Origin: CAZHCG01 sp046484285
GTDB taxonomy: Bacteria; Myxococcota_A; Polyangia; JAAYKL01
Direction: 5' to 3'
Assembly (NCBI GenBank): GCA_046484285.1
Contig: JAWOBP010000117.1
Location: 1 to 64,000, forward strand
DNA: 64,000 nt
Shown here: piece by piece, positions 1 to 9,160 of the stretch
Position numbering within the stretch: the stretch's first letter is position 1
How the letters are laid out: each line of letters starts with the position of its first letter
Made by a program: the position numbers and the translations under genes
Notes under the pieces: model-generated
What the model was told of the DNA's origin: nothing
Seen by the model: the letters and a program-made list of their open reading frames with translations, nothing else
Databases searched by the model: none

Positions 1-58
1 GCTCCTGCTCGCAGCGGTTGGTGACGAAGTAGGCTTTGTCGGGGCTCCAGAATCTCAT
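1..58 (-). CDS. REP-associated (Y1-type) transposase-like protein, N-terminal fragment at window edge
   Basis: Only the first 19 codons lie in the window; the gene continues to the left. The ATG is at 58-56 on the minus strand and the peptide begins MRFWSPDKAYFVTNRCEQE. The FVTNRC segment resembles the first beta strand of REP-associated tyrosine transposases (TnpA_REP/RAYT, Y1_Tnp fold), which usually begin with a 'YHVTNR' strand before the HUH motif. The HUH and catalytic Tyr are outside the window, so this rests on one short motif. If correct it is a single-copy transposase-derived gene rather than a full insertion sequence, but that cannot be judged here. Confidence 0.45.
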   Translation of the reverse strand, partial: MRFWSPDKAYFVTNRCEQE

Positions 59-322
59 CGCGGTCCTCCCGGCTTGCGGCGCGCCGTCCCATTCGGCGCT
101 GCTCACAGTAGATATCGGCCGCTCGGCCCCTCGAGTTGCATTTTTTTGAAAACCCCAACGATCCCAACGCGATCCGTTCAGGGGTTAAGGGTGGAGTAAG
201 GGTGGAGCGGCGAGCAGATTCGCAAAGCGAATAGTTTGACGCGCCGGGCGGGAGCGGATAGTATCTTCGGCGCTCGCGGGCTTCGGCCGCGTGCCGATCT
301 TCCGCGGCGAGGAGCGTTGATC
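59..322. other. intergenic region upstream of the first lipoprotein gene
   Basis: No gene was recognised in these 264 bases. A T-run followed by an A-run near 138-148 makes a short AT-rich island in otherwise GC-rich DNA and may hold promoter elements for the divergent flanking genes. No clear -35/-10 pair and no terminator hairpin was found. Confidence 0.3.
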
Positions 323-721
323 ATGAAGGTCTTGTTTTTCGTTCTGCCGGCGGTGCTTTCGCTGGTCCTGGCCGCCGGGTGCGCCGACGAGCCGGGCGAC
401 TCCGGCGAGGGCGGCGACTACTCGGCCTGCGATCCGGCTCCGGCCAACAACCAGGTGCTCACCTGCGACTCCCTTTTGCGATCCGTCGAGGATCTGTGCG
501 GCTTCGACCTGAGCGTCGAGCCCTGCCTCTGCGCCTCCGAGGTAGAGCCCTGCATCACCGAGCAGCAGTGGCTCCAGAGCGTGCTCGACTGCGAGAAGAA
601 CGCGGGCGACTGCATCGGCTACATCGACTGTTTGGAGCAGGTCGGCGAGAACGCCGGCGCCTGTGACAGCCCGGTCGACTGGAGCTGCATCACCACCGGC
701 GGCGACACGGCCGCAGAATAG
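323..721 (+). CDS. small cysteine-rich lipoprotein, function unknown
   Basis: A 132-residue protein. The start at 323 was chosen because it begins a textbook lipoprotein signal (MKVLFFVLPAVLSLVLAAGC); an in-frame start further upstream would put a non-signal tail in front. Lipidation is predicted at Cys20 of the LAAGC lipobox. The mature part is acidic and has about ten Cys, several as C-x(3)-C or C-x-C, suggesting a disulfide-stabilised domain in the periplasm or on the outer membrane. The stop (TAG 719-721) abuts the rlmN start, so the two genes are probably cotranscribed although no functional link is evident. It resembles the small lipoprotein at 16952-17332 in size and Cys richness only. 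No family recognised. Confidence 0.75.
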   Translation: MKVLFFVLPAVLSLVLAAGCADEPGDSGEGGDYSACDPAPANNQVLTCDSLLRSVEDLCGFDLSVEPCLCASEVEPCITEQQWLQSVLDCEKNAGDCIGYIDCLEQVGENAGACDSPVDWSCITTGGDTAAE

Positions 722-1819
722 ATGGAACCCGGAGGCGACGCGGTGTCGTCGGCGCGCGAGGCGCATCCCCGCGAGTCGGCCGAGCTGCTCGCGGCTGCGC
801 CCGCGGAGCTGGAGCAACTCCTCCAGTCCTGGGGCGAGCCCCGTTACCGGGGCCGCCAGCTGTTCGAGTGGCTGCACCGCCGCATGGTCGTCGACCCCGA
901 GCAGATGACCAACCTCCCCGGAGACCTGCGCGCCCGGCTGGCGACCGAGGGTGGGCTGTCGCCGGTGCGGGCCGCCGAGACGCTGCGTTCCGCGGACGGA
1001 ACGCGCAAGATCCGGATCGCGCTGGCCGACGGGCGCGCCGTGGAGACGGTGCTGATTCCCGAAGGCGACAAGCTCACCCAGTGCATCTCCTCCCAGGTCG
1101 GCTGCGCCGTGCGCTGCGAGTTTTGCCGCTCCGGCTCGGCCGGGCTGGTGCGCAACCTGAACGCCGCCGAGATCGTCGGCCAGATCCACGCCGCCCGCGC
1201 CTCTTTTTTACCCGGAGAGCGGCTGCGCAACGTGGTCTTCATGGGAGTCGGGGAGCCGCTGCACAACCTGCCGCGCGTGCTGCGGGCGCTGGAGATCCTC
1301 GGCCACCCGAGCGGGATGGACCTCTCCTCGAGGCGCGTGACCGTCTCCACCGTGGGAATTCCGCGCGGGATCGACCGGCTCGGCGAGGCCACCGGCGGGC
1401 GTGCCTCGCTGGCGGTCTCGCTGCACGCGGCCGACGACCGGACGCGGCGCCGCCTGGTGCCGGGAGCGCGAGCACCCCTGGCCGAGATCGCCGACGCCCT
1501 GCGGCGCTATCCGCTGCCCAGACGACGCCGCTTCACGATCGAGTACGTGCTGGTGCGGGGTGTCAACGATTCGGACCGGGCCGCACGCGACCTGGTCAAG
1601 CTGCTGGAGGGCGTTCCGAGCAAGGTCAACCTGCTGCCGCTCAACCCGCACGACCGCACCGAGCTGGAGCCCCCCTCGCAGCAGCGCGTCGAATCCTTCC
1701 AGCAGCAGCTCGTCTCGCGGGGCATCTCGGTCTTCGCCAGGAAGCGGCGCGGAGCGGATATTGGAGCCGCCTGCGGCCAGCTGCTGCACCTCGATCCTGG
1801 AGATTCTAAAAGGCCGTGA
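722..1819 (+). CDS. rlmN: dual-specificity 23S rRNA/tRNA adenine-C2 methyltransferase RlmN
   Basis: A 365-residue cytoplasmic radical-SAM enzyme that methylates C2 of A2503 in 23S rRNA (and A37 of some tRNAs in the family). The N-terminal accessory domain (about 20-110) carries the family segment GEPRYRGRQLFEWLH. The radical-SAM cluster motif C128-x3-C132-x2-C135 follows. The family motif around 'VFMGVGEPLHN' and the C-terminal FARKRRGADIGAACGQL segment, with the conserved resolving Cys near 354, are all present, and so is the Cys expected to hold the methyl group. Length matches the family (350-400). The ATG at 722 directly follows the upstream stop, implying translational coupling. Confidence 0.95.
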   Translation: MEPGGDAVSSAREAHPRESAELLAAAPAELEQLLQSWGEPRYRGRQLFEWLHRRMVVDPEQMTNLPGDLRARLATEGGLSPVRAAETLRSADGTRKIRIALADGRAVETVLIPEGDKLTQCISSQVGCAVRCEFCRSGSAGLVRNLNAAEIVGQIHAARASFLPGERLRNVVFMGVGEPLHNLPRVLRALEILGHPSGMDLSSRRVTVSTVGIPRGIDRLGEATGGRASLAVSLHAADDRTRRRLVPGARAPLAEIADALRRYPLPRRRRFTIEYVLVRGVNDSDRAARDLVKLLEGVPSKVNLLPLNPHDRTELEPPSQQRVESFQQQLVSRGISVFARKRRGADIGAACGQLLHLDPGDSKRP

Positions 1820-1868
1820 ATTTGGCGGGGTGGCCTGTGCGTCTGTATTATTCGAGAACAAGGACGAA

Positions 1869-3893
1869 ATGCCCATCCTGCGCGCTCCAACGGCTGCCCT
1901 CGTGGTCGTCGCCGCACTGCTGGCGGCGATGGCGCTGGCCCTGCGCGCCGAGCCGGACGACTCGACGCGCGGCGCCGAGTATCTGCGGCGGCTCGACGAG
2001 CTACGCGACGCGGTGCGCAGGAGAAAGATCGAGAACGTCTCGCCCGGCACGTTGGCCACGCTGGAGGCCTACATCTACGACGCGCGGCGAATGCGCGACA
2101 AGAATCCCCCCTACCACCGGCGTATGTCGCGCCGCATCGAGAAGCTGCTCGACGCCGCCGGGCAGGACCGCGACCCGATAGCCGCCGAGCGCGGCTTTTT
2201 CTGGCGCGGCTACCGCTCCCGCTACTCGATCCGGCCACAGATGTACTCGATCTACATCCCCGGTGACTACGACCCCGAGGTGGCCGAGCCGCTGGTCGTG
2301 ACCCTCCACGGCGGCTCCTCCAACCACAACGTGTGGCTGGCGCTCTGCCTGGGCAACGACATCAAGGTCGAAGACTACTGGGAGAGCCACCGCAAGCGCT
2401 TTTACGCCAAGCGCCACCCGGACGGGATCGTGGTCGCTCCCGACGGGCTGGGACAGGTGCGCTGGCGCTGGATGGGCGAGCAGGACGTGCTCGACGTGAT
2501 CGCCGACGTGCGCCGCAACTACAACATCGACGCGGACGAGATCGTGCTGACCGGCCTTTCCAACGGCGGAATCGGCTCGTACACGATCGGGCTCAAGCAC
2601 GCCTGGCGCTTCGCCGCGGTGCTGCCGCTGTCCGGCGTCACCGACTGGACCTCTCACCACGAGGCCGAGGGCCGCTGGCGCCCGGCGGAGAAGGTGCTGC
2701 TGGAGAGCGAGTCTGCGATCACCTACGCGGAGAACGCGGCCAATACCCACCTGCGCTTCTACCACGGGCTCAACGATCCCGGTTTCGACGTGGAGCAGGC
2801 GCGGCTGCTGCACGACAAGCTGAAGCGGCTCGGCATCGATCACCGCTACCACGAGTTCGAGTACCTGGCCCACGATCTCAAGCACGTGCTGTGGCGCAAG
2901 CTGTTGGTGATGCGCTTCGTCGAGCGCTACACGCGCAAGACCGCGCCCCAGGAGGTGCGGCTGGCGACCGCCTCCTCGCGGGCAAACCGCCAGCACTGGC
3001 TGGTGCTCGACGAGAGAATCGATCACCTGAACCCGGCCCGGCTCCGCGCCCGGGTCTCACAGGAGAGCACGATCGAGGTCGAGACGCGCAACGCCGAGCG
3101 CTTCACGCTGCTGCTGGACGAGTGCCCGGTGCTCTCGCCGCTCGAGGTCTACGTCGACGGACAGCGGGTCTATCGCGGCCCGCCGCCCCCGGACGGACGC
3201 CTGACGCTCTCCGGCTCGCTCGCTCCGGTCGCCGCCGTTCGCCTGGGAGAAGAGGCCCGCCCGATGTGGCGGCGCTGGGACGGATCGCGACCAGAGCCCG
3301 GGACGCGCAAGGTGGCCGGTCTGTCCGGTCCGCTGGGCGACGTGATGTACGAGCCCCAGGTCCACGTCTACGGAACGCAGATCAAAAAGGAGATCGAAAC
3401 GCTGCGCGAGGCGGCCAGGGTCGGAGCGCGGGCCTGGATCAAGGCCAGGGCGTACTCGGAGGTGCGCCACCCGGTGATTCCCGACAGCGAGTTGACGGAG
3501 CAGATGATGCGCCGCCGGGCGGTCTTCCTCTACGGCAACGCGGCCAGCAACTCCGTGCTGGCCGAGATCGGCGACCAGCTGCCGATCAAAGTGGGAAAGA
3601 ACCACATCGAGATGCGGGGCAGGAAGATTCGCGGCTGGCTGGTGGGCGCGCGCTTCGTCTGCCCCAACCCGCTGGAGCCGAGCAGCTACCTGGTGGTGGC
3701 GGCCGGTCAGAACGCCAGAGCCGTGGAGGCCGGCGAGCGACTGCCGATCTACCTGGCCGACTACATCGTTTACAACGGCATGACCACTCGCGACCGGGCG
3801 TTCATGATCCTGGGCAGACGCCGCGAGATAGAGACCGGCTTTTTCACCGAGGACTGGAAGCTGCCCTCCGAGCCTCCGCCGCGACGGCTGTGA
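1869..3893 (+). CDS. secreted alpha/beta-hydrolase (esterase/prolyl-oligopeptidase-like) with C-terminal extension
   Basis: A 674-residue protein. The ATG at 1869 gives an N-terminal hydrophobic segment (about residues 9-26), read as a signal peptide or anchor. Residues 120-350 form an alpha/beta hydrolase domain: oxyanion segment LHGG near 147, GLSNGG nucleophile elbow with Ser231, an Asn-Asp pair near 303 and a His in LAHDLKH near 340. This resembles the PHB-depolymerase/esterase-D/feruloyl-esterase group, which cleave polymer esters outside the cytoplasm. The remaining roughly 300 residues have no recognised domain. They include a probable beta-rich module that binds or shapes the substrate. 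The gene starts 50 bp after rlmN. The substrate cannot be named. Confidence 0.75.
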   Translation: MPILRAPTAALVVVAALLAAMALALRAEPDDSTRGAEYLRRLDELRDAVRRRKIENVSPGTLATLEAYIYDARRMRDKNPPYHRRMSRRIEKLLDAAGQDRDPIAAERGFFWRGYRSRYSIRPQMYSIYIPGDYDPEVAEPLVVTLHGGSSNHNVWLALCLGNDIKVEDYWESHRKRFYAKRHPDGIVVAPDGLGQVRWRWMGEQDVLDVIADVRRNYNIDADEIVLTGLSNGGIGSYTIGLKHAWRFAAVLPLSGVTDWTSHHEAEGRWRPAEKVLLESESAITYAENAANTHLRFYHGLNDPGFDVEQARLLHDKLKRLGIDHRYHEFEYLAHDLKHVLWRKLLVMRFVERYTRKTAPQEVRLATASSRANRQHWLVLDERIDHLNPARLRARVSQESTIEVETRNAERFTLLLDECPVLSPLEVYVDGQRVYRGPPPPDGRLTLSGSLAPVAAVRLGEEARPMWRRWDGSRPEPGTRKVAGLSGPLGDVMYEPQVHVYGTQIKKEIETLREAARVGARAWIKARAYSEVRHPVIPDSELTEQMMRRRAVFLYGNAASNSVLAEIGDQLPIKVGKNHIEMRGRKIRGWLVGARFVCPNPLEPSSYLVVAAGQNARAVEAGERLPIYLADYIVYNGMTTRDRAFMILGRRREIETGFFTEDWKLPSEPPPRRL

Positions 3894-3945
3894 CAGCGGC
3901 GCGTGATGGCTGCATTTCAGGCTCCCTGACACCGTGAAGCGCAAG

Positions 3946-4941
3946 TCAGTACGGCTTCTCGCCGACCACGGTGGTGCGTCCCTCCGGCGCGCTGTCCGGC
4001 TCGAAGCCGCTGTCGGCGATCATGCGCAGGTCTTCTGCCACCGGACGCCCGCCGGTGGTCAGGTAGCCTCCCACCATCAGGCCCGATGCTCCGGCGGGCA
4101 GCAGCCACGCTTGCAGCTCGCGGGCGTTGCGTTCCCGCCCGCCGCAGATCCTGACGTCGACCTCGGGCATCATCATTCTGGCGGAGACCGTGATTCTCAG
4201 GCAATCGAGCGGCTCCAGCTCGTCGAGACCCTCCAGGGGTGTCCCCGCAACCGGCACGAAGAAGTTGAGCGCCGTGGAGTCGACTGCCAGCCGCCGTACC
4301 TCGTCGAGCAGCTCGATCCTCTGCTCGAGGCTCTCCCCCAGCCCGAAGACGCCGCCACAGCAGGTCTCCAGCCCGATCCGGCGCGCCTCGCGAATCACGC
4401 GCCTCGAATCCTCGTATGGGCGCGTGCCGCACACCCGCGGCCAGAACGACTCGGCGGTCTCCAGGTTGTGATGGTAGCGCGAAACTCCGGCATCCTTCAG
4501 CGCGCGCAGCACCGGCGGCTCCACCACTCCCAGCGATGCGCAGACCGCCAGGCCGGTCTCCTCGACGATTCGCTCCGCGGCCTCCAGCACGCGATCGAGA
4601 TCGCGTCCGGGCCGCATCGCGCGCCCCGCGGTGACGATGCTGTAGCGCACCGCGCCGGCCTGCGCCGCGCGTCGCGAGTCGCTGACGATCTGTTCCGGAT
4701 CGAGCATCGCGTGCTTGCGGATCTCGGCCCGCGAGCGCGAGGACTGGGAGCAAAAGGCGCAGTCCTGGTCGCAGTGCCCGCTGCGCGCGTTGACTATCCA
4801 GCAGAGGTTGACGGAGCGTCCGTGGCGTCGCTCGCGCAGCCGGCACGCTTCGGCGATCGCCGCTTGCAGCTCCGCGCCCTCCAGCTCGAGCACGCCGCGC
4901 GCCTCTTCGGGCGAGACCCCCTCGTAGTCGTCGTCTCTCAT
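3946..4941 (-). CDS. bioB: biotin synthase BioB
   Basis: A 331-residue radical-SAM enzyme converting dethiobiotin to biotin. The radical-SAM motif is C57-x3-C61-x2-C64 (GHCDQDCAFC). The YHHNLET substrate-binding segment, the ETCCGGVFGLGE motif, the Cys ligands of the [2Fe-2S] cluster, the VDVRICGGRE Arg and the C-terminal GGYLTTGGRP segment are all present. The first Asn of the common YNHN motif is His here, as also occurs in some clostridial-type BioB sequences. The ATG at 4941-4939 overlaps the nadA stop by ATGA, so bioB is translationally coupled to nadA. Longer readings extending upstream in this frame simply run antisense over nadA and were discarded. Confidence 0.93.
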   Translation of the reverse strand: MRDDDYEGVSPEEARGVLELEGAELQAAIAEACRLRERRHGRSVNLCWIVNARSGHCDQDCAFCSQSSRSRAEIRKHAMLDPEQIVSDSRRAAQAGAVRYSIVTAGRAMRPGRDLDRVLEAAERIVEETGLAVCASLGVVEPPVLRALKDAGVSRYHHNLETAESFWPRVCGTRPYEDSRRVIREARRIGLETCCGGVFGLGESLEQRIELLDEVRRLAVDSTALNFFVPVAGTPLEGLDELEPLDCLRITVSARMMMPEVDVRICGGRERNARELQAWLLPAGASGLMVGGYLTTGGRPVAEDLRMIADSGFEPDSAPEGRTTVVGEKPY

Positions 4942-5849
4942 TTGATCTCGAGCATCCGCTTCACGGCGGCCGCTGCCCGACCACGCACGTCTTCGGGCAC
5001 CTCGACGCGCGGCTCCAGCTCCTCGAGGCAGCGCAGCACGTCCTCCAGGCGCGCCAGCTTCATGTCCACGCAGACCGCCTGCTCGCTGGCCGGAACGAAA
5101 GTCACGCCGGGACGTTCTCGCCGCAGGCGATGCAGCATCCCCACCTCGGTGGCGACCACGACCGTCTCGGCCTCGGTCTCGCCCGCTCTTTCGACCATCT
5201 GGCCGGTGGAGAGCACGTAGTCGACGTGCTCGGCAACCTCTGGGACGCATTCGGGGTGCGCCCAGATCTCGGCTCCGGGAAACCGAGCGCGCGCCCGCTC
5301 GATGTCCTCGCCCAGAATAGCGTAGTGCACCGGGCAGTATCCCTCCCAGCGCACCAGCTCGCGCCCGGTGCAGCGCTCGACGTGCGCGCCGAGAAAACGG
5401 TCCGGGACGAAGATCACCTCGCGGTCCTCGGGCAGCGACTCGACCACGTCGACCGCGTTGGCCGAGGTGCAGCACACGTCGCTTTCGGCCTTGACCGCGG
5501 CGCTGCTGTTCACGTAGCAGACCACCGGCGAGCCGGGATGCTCGGCCTTCAGCTCGCGCAGCCCCTCGGCGTCGGCCATGTCCGCCATCGGACAGCCCGC
5601 CTCGATTCTCGGCATCACCACGGTCTTGTCGGGCGAGAGCACCGCCGCGGTCTCGGCCATGAAGTGGACGCCGCAAAAGACGATCACGCTCGCGTCGGTG
5701 GCGGCCGCCTTGCGCGCCAGCTCCAGCGAGTCGCCGGCGAAGTCGGCGACCTCCTGCACGGTCGCCGGCTCGTAGTTGTGCACCAGGATCACCGCCTCGC
5801 GGCGGCGTTTCAGCTCATCGATTCGAGATATCAGCTCTTGGCGATTCAT
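4938..5849 (-). CDS. nadA: quinolinate synthase NadA
   Basis: A 303-residue cytoplasmic [4Fe-4S] enzyme that condenses iminoaspartate with dihydroxyacetone phosphate in de novo NAD synthesis. Visible family features are the VHNYEPATVQEVADF opening, VCYVNSSAAVKAESDVCCTS around the first cluster Cys, HPEC for the second, and a later GMLHRL segment. Length is typical of the short form. No nadB or nadC is in the window. It is the first gene of a two-gene unit with bioB; the four-base overlap suggests joint regulation of two cofactor pathways that both use Fe-S enzymes. It is divergent from the thioredoxin-TPR lipoprotein at 5909. Confidence 0.95.
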   Translation of the reverse strand: MNRQELISRIDELKRRREAVILVHNYEPATVQEVADFAGDSLELARKAAATDASVIVFCGVHFMAETAAVLSPDKTVVMPRIEAGCPMADMADAEGLRELKAEHPGSPVVCYVNSSAAVKAESDVCCTSANAVDVVESLPEDREVIFVPDRFLGAHVERCTGRELVRWEGYCPVHYAILGEDIERARARFPGAEIWAHPECVPEVAEHVDYVLSTGQMVERAGETEAETVVVATEVGMLHRLRRERPGVTFVPASEQAVCVDMKLARLEDVLRCLEELEPRVEVPEDVRGRAAAAVKRMLEIK

Positions 5850-5908
5850 GTGGCCTTGCTATCCCTTGGCCGCCAAAAGTCAAGCCGAGCCGTGTTATGC
5901 TGAGCGGT

Positions 5909-7333
5909 ATGAAAACCGAACGATCACCGATCCGATTCGCCGCGCTCGCGGTCCTGCTCGCCGCCGGCTGCGGTGGCTCGCCCGCGACGCGACCGCCAAC
6001 ACCGGCGGCGGAAGAGGAGCCGCAACCGGTGTTGGAAAAGCGCGGAGCCCTGAGCTGGTACGTGGACGACTACCCGGCTGCCCTGGCCCAGGCCCGCCGG
6101 CGGGATCTCCCGCTCGTGATCGACATGTGGTCGAGCTGGTGCCACGCCTGCCTGACGATGCAGCGCCACGTGTTGGGGGATCCCGACCTGGCGGATGTAG
6201 CGGATCGCTTCGTCTGGCTCTGCGCCGACACGGACCGCCGGATCAACGCCGAGATGCTGGAGCGCTTCCCGGTCGAGGTCTGGCCCACGCTGTACGTGAT
6301 CAGCCCCCGCGACGAATCGATCCAGGCCCGGCTGCAGGGATCCGCTTCGCTCTCGCAGGTCCGCCGGATGCTGGCCGACGGCGCGAGCGGGCACCGCGAC
6401 GCCGCGGGCGGCCGAGGCTATTCTGATCCGAGCTCGCCGCGAGAGCTGCTGCGCTCGGCAGATCGCGCGCTGGCCGCCGGAGAGATCGAACGCGCCGACG
6501 ATCTCTACTCCCGAGCTCTCGAGGCCGGCGGCGATGACTGGGCGCGCAGACCGTACGCGCTGACCGCCCGCATCGCGGCTCTGGCGCGCGCAGAGAAATG
6601 GCAGAGCTGCGCCGAGCTGGGGCTGGGCGAGATGAAGAACGCCGGCCGCTCGGCGACCGCCGCGGAGTTCGCCTACTGGGCCTTCGTCTGCTCCTCCCAG
6701 CTGGCGGAATCGAACCTGCTGCGCGAGGCGGTCCACATGCGCGCACTGGACAGGCTGCAGGATCTCGCCGACGACGACCGGGCTCCCCTTTCGACCTACG
6801 ATCGCAGCGAGGTGCTGCGCCTGCTGCGCCGAGTGCTGCACGAGGCCGGAGACCGCGAGGCAGCCGAGTCGGTCGCAGAGCGCCAGCTCGAGCTGCTGGA
6901 AGAGGCGGTCGCACAGGCCCCGGACGCCCGAGCCGCGGCAGTCTTCGACGAGCCGCGGGTCGACGTCCATCTCTACCTCGAGCGGGGCGAGGAGCTGCTT
7001 CCCGACCTGGAGCGCTCGGTGCGCGAGCTGCCCGATCTCCACGACCCGCCCTACCAGCTGGCCCGCGTCGCGCTGGCCGCGGGCAAGACGGATCGCGCCC
7101 TGGAGGCGGCGCGCCGCTCTCTGGAGCTGGCCTACGGACCCTGGAAGGGCATGGTGCTGATGCTGCTGGCCAGGATCCACACCGCCCGCGGGGAGCGGGG
7201 CTCGGCGATCGCCCAGCTGCGAGCAGCGCTGGAGCTGCTCGAGTCGCAGCCTCCCGGTCTGCGCCGCCCGCTGCTGGAGCAGGCGGCGCGCGGCGCGCTG
7301 AAGGAGGCCTCAGCCGCCGCCGCCGGACAGTGA
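5909..7333 (+). CDS. lipoprotein with thioredoxin-like domain and TPR-type repeats
   Basis: A 474-residue protein. The ATG at 5909 is preferred over 5897 because it begins a clean lipoprotein signal (MKTERSPIRFAALAVLLAAGC; lipid Cys21). Residues 50-160 form a thioredoxin-like domain with the redox motif WCHAC (Cys78 and Cys81) and the cis-Pro segment VWPTLY, similar to DsbD C-terminal/thioredoxin_7 proteins. The remainder is alpha-helical with Ala/Leu-rich TPR-like repeats (about 175-470). It probably acts in periplasmic thiol-disulfide chemistry while docking a partner through the helical part. Its 3' end overlaps mnmA on the opposite strand by 24 bp. The partner is unknown. Confidence 0.8.
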   Translation: MKTERSPIRFAALAVLLAAGCGGSPATRPPTPAAEEEPQPVLEKRGALSWYVDDYPAALAQARRRDLPLVIDMWSSWCHACLTMQRHVLGDPDLADVADRFVWLCADTDRRINAEMLERFPVEVWPTLYVISPRDESIQARLQGSASLSQVRRMLADGASGHRDAAGGRGYSDPSSPRELLRSADRALAAGEIERADDLYSRALEAGGDDWARRPYALTARIAALARAEKWQSCAELGLGEMKNAGRSATAAEFAYWAFVCSSQLAESNLLREAVHMRALDRLQDLADDDRAPLSTYDRSEVLRLLRRVLHEAGDREAAESVAERQLELLEEAVAQAPDARAAAVFDEPRVDVHLYLERGEELLPDLERSVRELPDLHDPPYQLARVALAAGKTDRALEAARRSLELAYGPWKGMVLMLLARIHTARGERGSAIAQLRAALELLESQPPGLRRPLLEQAARGALKEASAAAAGQ

Positions 7334-8350
7334 GGCTTCCTCGATCCAGCCTCCACCCAGGACCTCGTCGCCGTCGTACAGCACGGCGGCCTGCCCCGGA
7401 GTGATCGCCCGCTGCGGCTCGTCGAAGATCACCTCCACCCGATCGCCTCCGATCCTGCGCGCCTCGGCGGGCGCCGCGCGGTGCCGGTGACGGATGCGGC
7501 AGCTCGCCCGCAGGCGATCGGGAACCCTCTCGCGACCGAAGCCTTTCAGCGAGACAACGAGCCGTTTGCCGAGCAGCAGCTCCGAAGGTCCCAGCACCAC
7601 CCGGCGGCGCTCGGGCTCCAGCCCCACCACGTAGAGGCGCCGCCCGCCGGCGACCCCCAGTCCGCGACGCTGACCGACCGTGTAGCCGGCCATGCCCTCG
7701 TGTCTTTTCAGAAACCTTCCTTTTGGATCGACGATCTCGCCGGGCTCTCCGGCGTCGGGCGGCGACGGGTCGAAGCAGCAGTCCTGGCTCTCCTGCGCCG
7801 CGCGGGCCGGCAGATTCTCGCGCTTTGCGATTTCCCGCACCGCGGTCTTGTCCAGCTCTCCCAGCGGAAAGACCAGCCTGTCCAGCACCGCCCGCTCCAG
7901 CGCGAACAGGAAGTACGACTGATCCTTGTCCCGGTCGCGGCCTCGCAGCAGGCGCGGCGCACCGTCCGAGTCCATTTCGATCCGGGCGTAGTGCCCGCTT
8001 GCGACGCGATCGCAGCCGAGACGGTCGGCGGCCTCCACCAGCATCTTCAGCTTCAGCCGCGAGTTGCAAAGCGCGCACGGGTTGGGCGTGCGGCCCGCGT
8101 GGTAGGATGCTCGCGACGGCGCGACCACGTCGCGATCGAAGCGATCGCGGACGTCCTGCTCGACGAGCTCGATCCCCAGCCTGGCCGCGGCGCGCCTCGC
8201 TTCGAGCGGAGACGCATCGCCGGTGGCCCGCATCCACCATCCGACCACGTCCAGCCCCTCGCGCGCCAGCAGCAGCGCGGCCACCGCCGAGTCGACCCCG
8301 CCGCTCGAGGCGACCAGCACTTTCTTTTCTCGTGACTCTCGGGCGAACAA
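7310..8350 (-). CDS. mnmA: tRNA-specific 2-thiouridylase MnmA
   Basis: A 346-residue cytoplasmic PP-loop ATP pyrophosphatase that makes 2-thiouridine at position 34 of tRNA-Lys, -Glu and -Gln. It has the SSGGVDS ATP loop (15-21), the NPCALCN segment with Cys95 as catalytic nucleophile, the DKDQSYFL motif, the second catalytic Cys in QDCCF (192) and the C-terminal beta-barrel with GQAAVLYDGDEVLGGGWI. The start is a TTG at 8350-8348; a later in-frame start would cut into the ATP-binding strand. larE, another PP-loop sulfur transferase, lies immediately upstream on the same strand (25-bp gap). The final eight codons overlap the convergent lipoprotein gene. Confidence 0.93.
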   Translation of the reverse strand: MFARESREKKVLVASSGGVDSAVAALLLAREGLDVVGWWMRATGDASPLEARRAAARLGIELVEQDVRDRFDRDVVAPSRASYHAGRTPNPCALCNSRLKLKMLVEAADRLGCDRVASGHYARIEMDSDGAPRLLRGRDRDKDQSYFLFALERAVLDRLVFPLGELDKTAVREIAKRENLPARAAQESQDCCFDPSPPDAGEPGEIVDPKGRFLKRHEGMAGYTVGQRRGLGVAGGRRLYVVGLEPERRRVVLGPSELLLGKRLVVSLKGFGRERVPDRLRASCRIRHRHRAAPAEARRIGGDRVEVIFDEPQRAITPGQAAVLYDGDEVLGGGWIEEASLSGGGG

Positions 8351-8374
8351 CGTCCAATCCTCCGCCGACCGATC

Positions 8375-9160
8375 TCAGTCCATCGATCCGCTGCGATAGC
8401 CGGCCAGGTCCACCGCCACGTGCGAGAACCCGATCGACTCGAGCCGCTCTCCGACCTCGCGGCGAACGCCGGGTTGGACGAGGCGCTCGATCTGCTCTGC
8501 GTCCACCTCTATCCTGGCCGTCCGGCCGTGCGCGCGCACCCGCAGCGGCCCCGAGACCAGACCGCGCAGGTACTCCTCGGCGCGGGCCACGCGCCGCAGG
8601 GCGGAGTCCGTGAGCTCCTCGCCGCGGGGAAACCGCGTCGCCAGACAAGTGTCGGGCGGACGCTCGGAGACCGGAATGCTCCAGCTTTGCGCGACTAGCC
8701 GTACCTCGGCCTTGCTCAGGCCGACCTCCACCAGCGGGCTGCGCACGCCCAGCTCCTCGAGCGCCCTGCGCCCCGGTCGATGCTCCTCCAGGTCGTCCGT
8801 CACCGATCCCTCGAGCGCGGCCTCGATTCCCTCCTCGCGGGCCAGCTCGACGAGCGCGCCCATGATCATCCGTTTGCAGATCAGGCAGCGATCGCGGGGA
8901 TTGCGCCTGAAGCGCTCGTCGTCCAGCGGCTCGGCGCGCAAGAAGCGCACCTCGACATCCAGCGCGCGACCGACCGCGACTGCCAGATCCGAAAACGGGT
9001 GCAGCCTCGAAGCGGCGGTCGCGGCCAGCACCCGACCCGGCACCCACTCGCGGCAGGCACGCAGCAGCAGCGCGGAATCGACCCCGCCGGACAGCGCCAC
9101 CGCCACCGAGTCGAGCCGCTCGAGAACACCTCGCAGGCTCACCAGCTTTTCGTCGCCCAT
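8375..9160 (-). CDS. larE: LarE-type ATP-dependent sulfur transferase (three-cysteine form)
   Basis: A 261-residue PP-loop protein. The SGGVDSALL loop is at 24-32, followed by RCLICK (Cys92, Cys95) and PPDTCLATRFPRGEE (Cys172). Cys172 aligns with the sulfur-donating Cys of Lactobacillus plantarum LarE, which sulfurates the nickel-pincer cofactor precursor of lactate racemase. Having two further Cys resembles the LarE forms thought to carry an Fe-S cluster and act catalytically rather than by sacrificing a Cys. No larB, larC or larA is in the window, so the sulfur acceptor is unproven. ATG start at 9160-9158. It lies 25 bp from mnmA and is probably cotranscribed with it. Confidence 0.85.
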   Translation of the reverse strand: MGDEKLVSLRGVLERLDSVAVALSGGVDSALLLRACREWVPGRVLAATAASRLHPFSDLAVAVGRALDVEVRFLRAEPLDDERFRRNPRDRCLICKRMIMGALVELAREEGIEAALEGSVTDDLEEHRPGRRALEELGVRSPLVEVGLSKAEVRLVAQSWSIPVSERPPDTCLATRFPRGEELTDSALRRVARAEEYLRGLVSGPLRVRAHGRTARIEVDAEQIERLVQPGVRREVGERLESIGFSHVAVDLAGYRSGSMD

